From: Dimorphilus gyrociliatus
Taxonomy: Eukaryota; Annelida; Polychaeta; Dinophilidae
Length of the DNA stretch: 31,061 nt
Assembly: GCA_904063045.1 (NCBI GenBank)
Contig: CAJFCJ010000128.1
Span: forward strand, 69,236-100,296
Reading direction: 5' to 3'
Part shown: positions 1 through 11,346 of the stretch, piece after piece
Layout of the letters: each line of letters opens with the position of its first letter
Position numbering within the stretch: position 1 is the first letter of the stretch
Translations under genes and position numbers: made by a program
The notes under the pieces: model-generated
Database searches by the model: none
Told to the model about the DNA's origin: nothing
What the model saw: the letters and a program-made list of their open reading frames with translations, nothing else

Positions 1-230
1 ATCATATTTTGCAATAGTGATGTAAACAACAACAACTTTGTGTAGGTTACCCGTGAAGGGTCAATTCTTACATCATATTTATGTAAATAAACACTTGTTG
101 TTGTTGTCAACATGTTTGTTATGTAACATCTTATCCTTTGCCTATAAAAGGGGTTGATTCTGGCAGTTCGGTACCATCTACCCCAGAGGCAACATCTACT
201 TCAACACTTCTACCATATTGTAAGTATCAT
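1..230 (+). promoter_or_regulatory. TATA/initiator-like core promoter followed by a splice-donor-like site
   Basis: A TATA box (TATAAAAG, 143-150) lies about 22 bases before an initiator-like CAGTTC (164-169), and a GTAAGT donor-like sequence follows at about 221. It could drive a non-coding first exon of the receptor gene at 1467 or belong to a retroelement LTR, because a very similar TATA plus CAGTTC arrangement occurs at 11816-11850. The flanks carry (AAC)n and (TTG)n runs near 26-40 and 97-109. No transcript evidence is available here. Confidence 0.35.
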
Positions 231-676
231 TTATAAAATATCTATAAACTATAGTTCATAAGTGTACACAATTAAACAGTTTAATTATGTATAAAGTGAA
301 TGACAGGAATATGTGGACACTGTAAATTTTGATAGGCCAACTTTTAATTAACAGTTACAATTGCTTGTTCACTGCAAACCAGTATGCTTTGTCTAAATTT
401 ATATAGAAAAAAAGCGAAATTGACATAATATTGAAAAAAATTGAAGAAAATGATAATATTTTGTGAACATTATTAACAAAAATTTTTAATAACTTTCATA
501 AGTTTTTTCTTTATTTGACATGTTTATTGGAAAATTGAGTTGATATCTGGTTTGGCATTCAAATAGACATCTCAAGCAAAATTTTTTTCAACATATTTCC
601 TGTTTCAAGTTAAGTTAACTAGTTATTGAATATTAAAAATTACTGTACATAATTTATATTGTATTTTTTTTAAAGC

Positions 677-1093
677 ATGGCGTGGAGTTAAGATATTAGG
701 GATCTTGTAATAAAAAATACAGAGAAATAGGGAAATTAAGGGCAACAGCAAGAGTTTTAGGAATGGCACCATCATCAGTTAGTAACATCTTGAAGTATAA
801 GCAACCAGAACAAGAAAATAGGAGCTGAAACGACAAAACTTCAAATACAAAAGAGTCCGACAAAGAACTGATCTCAAAATCAAATCAAAGATTGTAAACA
901 GAGAAAATAATACTGCCTCAAAATTATTAGCAACAATCAAGACTGGTCTAGGGTTATTTTTACTGATGAGGCCAGGTTTTCACTAAGTGGACCTGATGAC
1001 TTTAGGACATGGACTAGCAATAGTGAAAAGGACTTCAGAGTGACAAAAAATATGGGGATTGGTAGAGTTTATTTATATAAAATTGCAAGTTAA
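677..1093 (+). pseudogene. Tc1/mariner transposase relic, N-terminal half
   Basis: Frame-broken remains of a Tc1-type transposase. A helix-turn-helix-like piece (LRATARVLGMAPSSVSNILK, near 738-798) is followed by a basic linker fragment, then the first catalytic-aspartate block (VIFTDEARFSLSGPD, near 953-997) and a VTKNMG motif near 1040. Multiple stops and an internal deletion between linker and DDE core make it inactive. The second D and the E are absent; the copy stops after VTKNMG, roughly where the copy at 29.3-29.8 kb begins. Confidence 0.75.
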
Positions 1094-1466
1094 ACCTATT
1101 ATTAAACACTGAAAAAATAAAAAAAATAATCTTTTTTCATAATGAAAATGATTTTTAATATTTGGCCTATAAAAAATTGAGGTGTTCCAATATTCCTGTT
1201 GTTTACTTTATAGAGTTGATTATGTCAAATATCACTCAGAACAAAACTGTAGAATTAATAGCTAATAAATATAATAATGACAAAATATAATCATTTTGAT
1301 ATGAAATTAAGATCATTATAAATAGAAAAAAAGAACTAATGAAGTACAAAAGTAGCTTTTGATAGATATATTATTACAAGTATTGAATAATTAGTACTCA
1401 ACTTTACATAGAAAAATTGTTTTTAGTGGTCATTTATTTTCTTTTTAAAAACTTAAAAACATAACT

Positions 1467-4400
1467 ATGAAACTTTTTTTTCAAATTTCGTCTATCTATT
1501 TTTCCTTGTTGTTTTTAAAAGAAACAAAAGGAGATGTGATGACTAATGGAAAAATTTACCTTGATATTATTGATGAAACAGTTACATATAGTTTTGGAAA
1601 AATTACCTTTTTATCTGAAAATGATAAAGAAAAGTATTTAATTTCTCTTTCAAAATGTCATACTGATTTAAAGTGGAAAGCTGATCAATTATGTAAAGAT
1701 TGGAATTATGATGATCTTTATTCAATTATTGAAGATTGTCAAATAATGAATGGTATGTCAAAAACATTATTAATGAACTATTTAAAAAAGAGATTCATTT
1801 CCATAGCAACAAGGGTCTTTCGCCTACTTGAATTTAAACCCTGCTGCAAATTGTAAAAAATATATTATTTTTAAAATGTATGCAAAATTTTTAATTTAAA
1901 TTTTTGGAATTTAGTGAACAGATTCATCACAGAAATGTAGGAACAGCTTGTTTAAAATGTTTTAAAAAACAATGTAAAAATTTAAAAATTTCTTGTTTGT
2001 TTATTAGATTTTTTTAAATTTCTCTCTTATTTATCATTACTTTAGATATGTTTACAGTAGAAGATAGTCTAACTGGCCTATATTTTCCATATTTAAGACA
2101 TAATAATTATGTTTATCAGATATATACTTTTGAAAATGATACACACAAAATTTGTTCATCAACTGAATATTTTATAGATCTTAACAATTTAAGATCAGAA
2201 ACACAAGTCATCTTTGGTCCTAAAATATATTTTTATAAAAATCAATTAACATTTAAAGCAATTGGCAATTTGTCTAAATGTCAATGTAGTTTTGAACAGA
2301 TACAAGGTTTTGTAAAGATTTCTATAGAAATGGTAATTGAAACGGTGAAATGCTTTCCTTTTTTTTTTAAGATTTTAAATTTCTGGCTCCATCAAAATAT
2401 TTCAAAAAAAAATTACCTTTTAAAGTACATGGCAATTATTTTTCACCAATTATCTATTCAAAAACATTTGGATATTTACCATTTGCAACAAGAAAGAATG
2501 AAACTTTTACAAGTGGTACAGCTATATGTAAATTCTTTGGGAAAACACTCCAAACTCAAGCCTATATAAGAATATCGAAATCTAGTGTTCAAGTTTTTAT
2601 GTTTTATATTCTTTTTAAAAAAAAATACAGAAATTTTACTGATTTTGTAGAGAAGATTTATGTGTGAAAAATATTTCTATTTTGATGATTGGGCAGATGT
2701 CAGTGTTAAACAATGCGATGATAAGAGTATGAATCAATATGGATGCCGGTATTTCAGAAATGCAAGAAACTCTTTTTTATTCCTTGTTGCTTGTGAAGAT
2801 CTAGTTAATATTCATGGTGAGAAGGATATTTAAATATTTTCAAAATTTCAAAATATTTAAAAATATATATATTTTAAAGATTTTGAATTTAGGCTTTTTA
2901 GTTATCCAAATAATGCTTTATATAAAAATGAATCAAAAAACATAAATGAATTTATGGGAATGATTGAATATTCAGTTCAAAATATATTTTATTATTTACC
3001 AATAAATGATATAACACATTTATCAGCAACTGAATTCTGTCAATATTTTGGATTTAAATCTGGAACATTTGTGTTTAATATTAACTTATTCTATCATTTA
3101 GTTGAATCATCTGTACTTAATGGGTTAAATTTTTTTTTTCCATTTATAAAAGAAAAGTGTATAGGCTCAATTGAAAATATAAAATATTGCATACAAAAAT
3201 ATCACAATGATATTTTCAAAAATGAATGGAGAGGAAGAGGATATCATATTAGACATTTTACTTTCAGTGTGCCAATTAATTATATTCCAATATTTCTACA
3301 GTGTACACAATTAGTTGAACATGGTTATGTCTAGTTTTCTTTTTTAACTGTAATCAATTTCCTGTTTCTCTTTTGTCATTTTTTTCCAGATTGTCTTAAT
3401 CAACATTTCAATGTTCATGGAAATTGTTATTTTATTGTTGAAGGAAATAAGACCTTCACCTTTTCAGAGGCTAATCAATATTGTTTAAAAAATAATTTCC
3501 ATTTGTTAGATACAGCATTCTTATCGACATTCCAACTATTTAGTTTTTTAACAATAAACAATTTGTTTAAAAGTAAACAAGCTCCAACAAGTAAATATGA
3601 AATAGAAAAAACTTTTTAAATTTTTTTGTGAGTAGTGTCAGCAGATATCATTTCAAAATTGAATACTATTGAAAAAATATCATCATATGGCTATAAATAT
3701 CCAAGGGAATATATAGGCTTAAAAGTTCAGTCATTACTAATAAATCCAGAAGCTTTCTGTCTCTATGAAACAATAACTATTAAAAAATTTACAAATTGTA
3801 CAACAATTGTTAAGACAAAGTCTTCTGTTAAAATTAAAAAATTGAACTGTTTTTATCATTTTACAAATTTCATTTGCCAAAAAAAATCATGTAATTTTTC
3901 ATTTTTATCTAATGAAACTTTATTGTTGTTAAATATTTTATCTTTTTAGATACAGTTAGAGAAAAAAGCTTGATTAGGCCTGTAATCTTTTCATCAATAC
4001 AATCAAAACAACAACTGTTTTTATGTTACAAAGATAATTTCTATATTAATGTACAATTTATTTGTGATGGTATTTCTCATTGTTTTTTAGGTGAAGATGA
4101 AGAAATTTGTTCTACAGTTTATAATTTTACATGTTTGGATGACAAGAAAATTCCTTATCAGTATGTTTGTAATCATCAAAATGATTGTCTGGATGGTAGT
4201 GATGAGGGTTTTTGTGGTAAATTTAGGCCTAAAACCTGACATTTTCCATTAAAAAAAAACAACTAATTTAAAAAAATCATCTCCTAGAATGGTATAATTG
4301 TTTAACTGAGAAAAGGTAAGAAATAAAAAGAAAAAGTAAATAAAAAAAAAATCAATCTCCAAGGTGACTTTAGATGTTCAAATATGGAATGCATAAACGA

Positions 4401-7337
4401 TGGAGACATTTGTAATGGAGAACCAAATTGCTTAGATTTCTCTGATGAACATTGTACACGTGCCATCAATGAGAATTCTGGTAAAAGAATAATTTTCAAT
4501 GACATAACACTTTTAGAGAAGTATTAAAAACAAAAATAAAAAAACAATAGACCTATGCCAACCAAAACTTCACCATTGTGATAAATCAAAATGTTTATCA
4601 GATATTGAGTTATGTAACCAATACGCAAAATGTAAAGACTATAGTGACGAAAGCGAAGAGTTTTGTATGAAAAAAAGTAGGTAAAAGACGAGGAAGAATA
4701 ATGTATTACGCAATAATTACGCAATTTATATAGAATGTGTGGAAAATAAAAGATCTTGTTATTTAAAATATAATATTCATAATGGTATAACATTACCATC
4801 ATATAATTTTATACAGTCAAATTGGGATTGTATTGGTACTAAATGCAAAAATGGAACATTTACCTGCTCTGAAGATCATTTTTGCATACCAATGGCATTG
4901 GTGTGTGACGGTATAAGCCACTGTAGGAGAGGTGATGATGAAATTAACTGTGGTAGGTGGCTATATATAAATACTATAAAAATTTCAATTTATTGAAAAC
5001 ACACCACAGACCAGTTTATATTATCAGAATATTTTAAATGTGTAAAATTTAATATCTATATTCCAATTAATAAAGTATGTAATAAAATTATTGATTGTAA
5101 AGATGGAAGCGATGAATTGGGTTGTACAATTCTACAATTTAAGATTAACTGTCAATTAATATTTCAACACAGAAGAATTTATTGTCATGGGAATGAGGTC
5201 AAGGTCATGGAATTTATCAATCATATCCCAAGCTTATTTTATAAACAATTAATTATTAACTCGTTAACCCTTAAATTTAATAATTATTCAAATTATAAGA
5301 GTATTTTAAAAATTTCTATAACTAACTCTAACCTATTTAACTGCCAAATCAATTATAAATTTCCAAATTTAATTTATTTCTATGCAGAAAATATGAAGTT
5401 TGAATATTTAAATTATTTCAAATATAATAAAGATATGATACTGCTTCAAAATTTTTCAATGGTAAACATTTACTCAACTGATATAAATACAATTTCATTT
5501 AGACAATTCCCCAATGTACTTGTAATACTACTCAACAATATTACATTAAAATTTCTAACAAAAAATCATTTTGAAAGAAATTCAAATTTGAAAATATTAA
5601 TAATAAAAAATTGTTTAATTTTAAAAATTGAAAAAAATAGTTTTAAAAGTCAAAAAATGTTTTAGAATTATATTTAAATAATACAAAAATAAATGGAAAT
5701 CACTTGAGTAGTTTTAAATATTTCAATTCAATTCAAAAAGTTTCTAGTAAATATTTTATGATTTGTTGTTATTTTTGGAAGAATTTTAAACAAAATATTG
5801 ACTGTTATCCTCCATCAAACTTTTATACATCTTGTTCAGATTTACTTATTTCAAATAGCTTAAGAATAATCAATTGGTTAATTAATATTTTTGGTGTGAT
5901 TTGTAATTTATTATCATTTATTATTTGTATTGGAAATTTTAAAAGAAAATCACATTTCATTTCTCTTTCTCTTCCAATTAGTGATTTAATGACTAACATT
6001 GCATTTATTATCCTAGGAATAAAGGATAGTGAATTTAGAGGAGAGTACTACCTGCTTCATTCTACTTGGAGGAAATCACTCCAATGCTTCATAATAGGAT
6101 TTTTAATTTCCTTTTCAACTATTCAATCATCTTTTACAGTACTTTTAATATCAATTGAAAGAAATCTTGTCATTAAACATCCGGATCAAAAACACTTTCA
6201 AACATTTTCAATAGTATCTTTGAGTATTGTAATACTCTACCTAATATCGCTCTTTCTCTCAATTTTTCCATATTACTTTTATAGTGTAAAATAACAATAT
6301 TATAATTTTTAGTGGAGTTTTTAAATTTTCAAAAATTTTTCTAGAATTATTATTCAAATTTTCCAATTTGTTTTAATTTCTTTATAAGAAATATTAAAGT
6401 TGATGGATGGTTATTTTCATTTTTTGCTCAGATTTGCATTCATTTTTCTGTTTCTATAACAATTTGTATTGTAAATGGAAATTTAATACTCCATTTATGG
6501 AGAAGCGACAGAAATTTTCAAACTAGTGAAAAAATCAACTACTCAGTTTTACATAGAGTTTTATTAATCTCACTATCCAATGTATTAGTATGGCTTCCCT
6601 TATCAATTTTAGGTAATATATTACATTTCTATTTTGACATTGACCTTGTTTTTAGTTAAAACTATTTCAAGGATTTCTTTCATTTCTATTAAATATTGAT
6701 ATGCCAAATGACAGTTATATCTGGTTTATAACTGTATGTTTACCATTAAATTCACTATTGAATCCTTTGTGTTATACATTTTCAGAAATTAGGACAATGC
6801 TTATAAATCACAGGTAGGAAATTATATAAATTATACCAAAAGTACAAAAAAGAGATATCATTTTGTCTATAAATTTTTTAAGGAAGAAAAATCAAATATT
6901 ACTTAAACATAATTTAACAAAAAAATGTATTTAAAAAATATTTTTTATGAATTTTAAAATATTTAAATATTAAATTTTTTTTCCTTGATTTTTTAGATTT
7001 AGAGTTTTGTAAAAGATCCTATTCAATGAATATTTATATGCAAAATTTGTCTATAATACAAGAAAAAAATTTAGTAAATTTTGGAGGAAAAATGAATTTA
7101 AAAAATATTTATCATGCAATATTTTGCATATTCAATGGAATTCAATTTTGTCATAGATATTCATTCTGTTTAAATAATGGAATTGATGAGAAATACATAT
7201 TCTTTTTAAATAGAAACTATTTTATTCCATTTTGTTATTCAACAATATTTTCAAATGTCAAATCAAGAGAAGATATTAAAAGAGCAGCTTCAATTCTAAG
7301 AAGATTACTGCAAAAAGAAATAAAATTAAGAAAATAA
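1467..7337 (+). CDS. SRCR/C-type lectin/LDLa/LRR seven-transmembrane receptor, GRL101/relaxin-receptor (type C LGR) like, 16 exons
   Basis: Cell-surface G-protein-coupled receptor. Exons placed by frame and GT-AG sites: 1467-1752, 2046-2306, 2372-2592, 2651-2816, 2880-3323, 3390-3590, 3642-3890, 3950-4216, 4364-4480, 4551-4676, 4734-4952, 5010-6285, 6345-6612, 6672-6813, 6883-6926, 6997-7337. Total is 4628 nt, one base short of 1543 codons; the base is missing near the A6 run at 5651-5656. Predicted domains: signal peptide 1-22; divergent SRCR-like modules to about 459; C-type lectin domain 460-609 (GNCYF start, FICQKK end); six LDLa modules about 615-890 (CDGISHC, DGSDE); LRRs to about 1085; hinge YFMICC...SCSDLL; 7TM about 1137-1400 (RGEYY after TM2, ER for the DRY box, NPLCY in TM7); then a ~140-residue tail. 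The 7TM plus hinge assignment is firm, SRCR moderate, the tail tentative. Ligand unknown; relaxin receptors bind peptide hormones. Confidence 0.85.
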
Positions 7338-8384
7338 ATATCAGACATATCTATTTTAGAGTTTTCTAATACAAAACCATTGAATACCAGTTTCCTTGAA
7401 ATGTGTATTATTGTATTGAACAGTTTTTATAGTGATAGATGACAGTAGTAAAGCTATAGTTATTTCCCTTTTAGCATGTCACTACTTTGAAGTAAACATT
7501 AAAAATTGTTAATTTTATAATTTGCATTATTAAGATATGTTTTTTGCATTATTATATTTGGTTGTTGTGGCCTAACTAGAAAAGATATTGAAAGTATTAA
7601 AATGAACTCAAAATTTAAAAAAATTTATGTTGTGTTTATTTGACAACTGAGCAGTTTTGAGCAGTTTTTCCCATTCAGCCTACTTATGTTTTTATTGATG
7701 TTACGATTGTTTAAAGTATTTGCTGATGTAGCAAGTCCGTTGATATAATAAAAAAAATAATTTTTTATTGGCAATATCCTGTCATATTCCATTGAATAAA
7801 CAATACATTTTGGGAAGATTATACATTTTATTGAGTTAAAGATATAAAACAGAAAGTACGTTGACAAGATAGAATTCTAGGATCATTTTACTATCCAAGA
7901 TTCCAACAAGCATATTACTAAATGTTATGGCTTCACTTCTGAGCAGAAATATTCTAGATATATTAGATATTGTATACTTTAAAGATAAATTTTGAGCAAT
8001 GTCCATACTTCAAAACTACTAGGTTATAATTTCTTATTGGCCAGTAGACTGATTAAATTTTATTGACTATAGAAATTCAAACTTTCATATTCTGTTATTA
8101 TTTGACCTAGAAAAACTCCACCTTCATTTTGATTCTTCTAATAGAGTCCATAAATCAAGTAGACACTTTACATTAACCTAGATCTTTGGCCATCTTATAA
8201 CAGATAATATGAAAAAACAACTCTTTATTTTTCAATATGTATTATATAGATTAATTTATTACTTAATAAAACAAAACTATTGAGAAATTTATATTTTTTG
8301 TAAATACTTCTAGCATAAATTCAAATATTTGATTTTTACAAACAACTTACATACATTAACAAACAAACAAACAAAAATTTGTTT
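7338..8384. other. Intergenic stretch between convergent GPCR genes
   Basis: AT-rich sequence with only short, unconvincing reading frames. AATAAA-like signals at the very end of the receptor gene (around 7334) may serve its 3' end. I see no RNA gene, repeat family or coding exon that I can support. Confidence 0.4.
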
Positions 8385-9248
8385 TTAGGCAATACTACTA
8401 ATTTTGTTTGAATTTCTAAGTTTAGTTTTAGAAATACATTTCAAAAATGAGAATTTAACTCTTTTAGAGAATTCTTTATGAAAAATCAAATATACAAAAC
8501 AATTTGTAGCATTGTTGATTATAAATAATCTTTGTAGAATTAAATGATTACCTCGTTTCGATATAATTGCTGTGTAAAGTGGTAAATATGAGAGAAAAAA
8601 GATCAAAGTTGTCCCTAGCAACATAAGAATTGACCTGATTTGTAGAGATTTATCATTTTTACATTTTTTAGCTCTCTTTTTCAAAATTATTAAAATATAA
8701 ACATACATTGAAATTAATAAGATAAAGAATAAAAATTGAATACAAAGCAGCACACCAATATTTAATGATACTTTGTTGAAATCTTTTCTAATACAGTTAA
8801 ATTTTACATTGTCTGATGACAATGTTAAAGATTGAAAATGAATAGATTGATTTATAGGCAGAACTAAAGAAAGAACTATAAATATACAATTTAAAATATA
8901 ACACAATTTTAAGGATAATAAATGTGGTTTAAATACAGACAACCATCTTTCAAATCCCAATGCAATTGTTAATAAGAAAGAGTAGAAAATGAAAAAGTTC
9001 CAAATGTAAGAAAATATTTGACATATAGTAAGATATTCTGTGCCATATATACTTAAAAATATCTTTGTTGGTAGAAAAACGCCACAGTAGATTGTATCTT
9101 CAATTGCCAACACTTTTAGAAAATAATTTATCATTGTACATTTAGCATTCTTGAATGGAAAATATACCAAAATTATTATATTTGAAAATATTCCTATTAT
9201 TGAACATGGTGTTATAAATATTGCCATCATTTTTGATTCATAATCCAT
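8385..9248 (-). CDS. Rhodopsin-family (class A) GPCR, intronless, 287 aa
   Basis: Seven hydrophobic segments fill a single uninterrupted frame, so this is a plasma-membrane GPCR. Landmarks: TM1 asparagine in SNIIIL; TM2 aspartate in AIEDTIY; TM3 cysteine in LTICQ, probably paired with the ECL2 cysteine in FNCIRKD; ERW where DRY is usual; SYLPLY as a reduced CWxP in TM6; and NCFVY in place of NPxxY in TM7. The N-terminus is very short and has no signal peptide. The overall look is of the invertebrate peptide or orphan receptor groups, but no ligand can be named. Variant DRY and NPxxY boxes suggest altered coupling or relaxed constraint; the frame itself is intact. Confidence 0.85.
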   Translation of the reverse strand: MDYESKMMAIFITPCSIIGIFSNIIILVYFPFKNAKCTMINYFLKVLAIEDTIYCGVFLPTKIFLSIYGTEYLTICQIFSYIWNFFIFYSFLLTIALGFERWLSVFKPHLLSLKLCYILNCIFIVLSLVLPINQSIHFQSLTLSSDNVKFNCIRKDFNKVSLNIGVLLCIQFLFFILLISMYVYILIILKKRAKKCKNDKSLQIRSILMLLGTTLIFFLSYLPLYTAIISKRGNHLILQRLFIINNATNCFVYLIFHKEFSKRVKFSFLKCISKTKLRNSNKISSIA

Positions 9249-9334
9249 ATTTAAACTGTTTCAATCCAAATTCAATTTTATTTAATATACTGGAAAATAT
9301 ATAGGAAATTGTAGCTTTTGTCTTGTAAAAATGT

Positions 9335-9673
9335 TTAGAAATCAGTATTATTATAAAGAAGAGCCATCTGGCGACGGTTTGTCTTTAATAGCGGTTCAGC
9401 AGGTATGTAGGATATCAGACAGGAAGTAAATTTTTGAATTATCAATGAAAGAGTAAAAAAAATGACAATTTTAAACAAGCCAACTTCTTGGCTATTGACA
9501 ATCAAATTAGGTGTAAACCAAATATAATTCATATTGATTGAAAAGTTTAATATTGCACTGCGATCTGTAGGCTGATTTCCATTCATAAATATTGTATATC
9601 TTGCAGGACGAAGTGATAAAAACTGGGATAAATAAAATGGCTGTTTTCGAGAGCGAAAAGATTGTTTATCCAA
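9335..9673 (-). CDS. Unassigned 112-codon reading frame
   Basis: An open frame with one hydrophobic stretch (about residues 65-87, VGLFKIVIFFTLSLIIQKF). Its base composition is slightly more GC-rich than the flanks. It matches no family I recognise, has no clear upstream exon or promoter, and could be a chance frame or a fragment of a mobile element lying between the GPCR and LRR genes. Confidence 0.15.
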   Translation of the reverse strand: MDKQSFRSRKQPFYLSQFLSLRPARYTIFMNGNQPTDRSAILNFSINMNYIWFTPNLIVNSQEVGLFKIVIFFTLSLIIQKFTSCLISYIPAEPLLKTNRRQMALLYNNTDF

Positions 9674-9749
9674 TAAATTTATAAGTAATAAATATATATC
9701 TTAATAAAACATCTTTGACATTTATTTCTCCACTTTTTACATTCATTTT

Positions 9750-10895
9750 TCAGTTTTCTTTAAATATATTAAAATACGCGTTTCTATTTATAGATTTTGT
9801 ATAAAAGTCAATAATTTCTAAGAAATTTAAACATTCAAAGAGTTTCATAAACATTTTATGTGCATGAACTTCTCCACACAAATCTATCCTTTCAATTTGA
9901 GGACATTTCTCCAGTGTTATTGCTAAATCTGAGAGTTGATTATCACTGAGATTGCAGAAGCTAAAGTTAACATTTTTTAAATTGTCAGATGAACTCAAAA
10001 GACCTTTACAAATTAAAGAAAATCCATTTTCCAGATGACGATTACCACTTAGATTTAATACTTGAATTTTAGAGCAACAAAATAATAAATCAGCCAAAGC
10101 TTTAGTGTTTTCCTCATCCAAATGACAGTATTTAAAATTGACATTTGTCAAAGTATTTAATGATTGAAACAAACCTTGACACAATTTAGGAAATCCCTTT
10201 CCTAAATATTTGTTAAATTTGATACTAATCATTTCTATTTTAGAACAATGCTCTAATAAATCACCCAGAATTCTACATTCTTCCTCACTCAAATTACAGC
10301 TTTTAAAGTTGATACTTTTCATTGTTTCTGTTGATTTAACTAGACCTTGGGATATGTCTGAAAAATCACGTCCAGTAATACTATGACCCCTTAGTTTAAT
10401 CATTTCCAATTTAACGAAATTCTCTAAAAATTTTCCAATCATTTTGGATTTTTTTATTTTAAAAAAATAACCTGGTAGTAAAAAATGTTTCAATCCAGAT
10501 GATTTTGATAATCCTTCCCAAAAATCCATTGTACTATCTTCCACATCTGCAACAAGATTTATTGGGCATAATTTGATAATTTCCAAGTTAGAAAACTCTC
10601 TGAGTGCATTTCCTAACTGAACAACTTGCTTTTCAGTAAATTGAACTTTTTTAATTGTAATCTCTTTCAGGCTACAAAATGAGAATTGAAGTCCCTGACA
10701 AATGCATAAAAGTCCTCTCTTTATCTTCCTTCTTGTTTGTATGTTAATTCTTTCTAAATGAGAAAATTCCTTTAATTTGTTGGCTATAGATATATAGTGG
10801 CCATTTTTTAGATCACAATTTATCAAATTAATAACTTTCAAAGTATTTGATGATTCGATTAAAGCAATAAATATTTTCTCTAGTCTCTCTCCCAT
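9750..10895 (-). CDS. Leucine-rich repeat protein, ribonuclease-inhibitor/NLR-type repeats, 381 aa
   Basis: Long single-exon frame made almost entirely of 26-30 residue LRRs of the alternating RNI/NLR type. Good examples are NLSEEECRILGDLLEHC, HLDEENTKALADLLFCC and NLSDNQLSDLAITLEKC, each followed by a strand such as IQVLNLSGN. There is no signal peptide or membrane segment, so it is probably cytoplasmic. Such repeats normally form the C-terminal sensor arm of NACHT proteins (NLRC3/NLRC4-like). The ATG lies in an AAAAATGGG context and an in-frame TAA sits 12 bases upstream, so translation starts here unless a 5' exon splices in at a nearby AG. No NACHT is adjacent; a CARD-NACHT exon on the same strand lies 13.6 kb upstream. 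It may be a free-standing LRR gene or a severed NLR tail. Confidence 0.8.
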   Translation of the reverse strand: MGERLEKIFIALIESSNTLKVINLINCDLKNGHYISIANKLKEFSHLERINIQTRRKIKRGLLCICQGLQFSFCSLKEITIKKVQFTEKQVVQLGNALREFSNLEIIKLCPINLVADVEDSTMDFWEGLSKSSGLKHFLLPGYFFKIKKSKMIGKFLENFVKLEMIKLRGHSITGRDFSDISQGLVKSTETMKSINFKSCNLSEEECRILGDLLEHCSKIEMISIKFNKYLGKGFPKLCQGLFQSLNTLTNVNFKYCHLDEENTKALADLLFCCSKIQVLNLSGNRHLENGFSLICKGLLSSSDNLKNVNFSFCNLSDNQLSDLAITLEKCPQIERIDLCGEVHAHKMFMKLFECLNFLEIIDFYTKSINRNAYFNIFKEN

Positions 10896-11346
10896 TTTTT
10901 CTATTTACCAAGAACACGTGCTTTGGACACCGCAAATTATGTTCGAACACATTTCCTCAATGTCAACAACTGGTTGCTATGAACTATGTATACTCTGAAC
11001 GAGAGGCTATTTTCATGAGGATTGGGCCTAGATACTTTGATATTTTTAAATTATAGATTAATTGTTAGGTGAAAGGTAAGAATAGGATCAATTTTAAAAA
11101 ATGCAGTAAATCATTTTAACAATTTGAGGTTAGGGTTTGGGTAAAATTTTCAGAATGGGAACAAATTTTTCCCATTCCCCAAATGTCAAGTTAGTTTGCT
11201 ATTACTTAGATTAAGACAACATTCTAGAACAAAAGATAAGTGGAAGAAAATCCCCAAAGATGCTTCCATTGTTCTGTTGTGCCAATTAACAGATGGTGCT
11301 TTTTTATAGCTATTTTATAGGGTTATGGATTGTGAAGCATTTCATA
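10896..11346. other. Intergenic stretch upstream of the LRR gene
   Basis: No coding potential or recognisable repeat. It should contain the promoter of the LRR gene on the minus strand, but I see no convincing TATA box. Confidence 0.3.

Noticed and set aside
7625-7867. 80-codon minus-strand frame
   Set aside because: Low-complexity AT-rich content, no motif, no plausible exon context.
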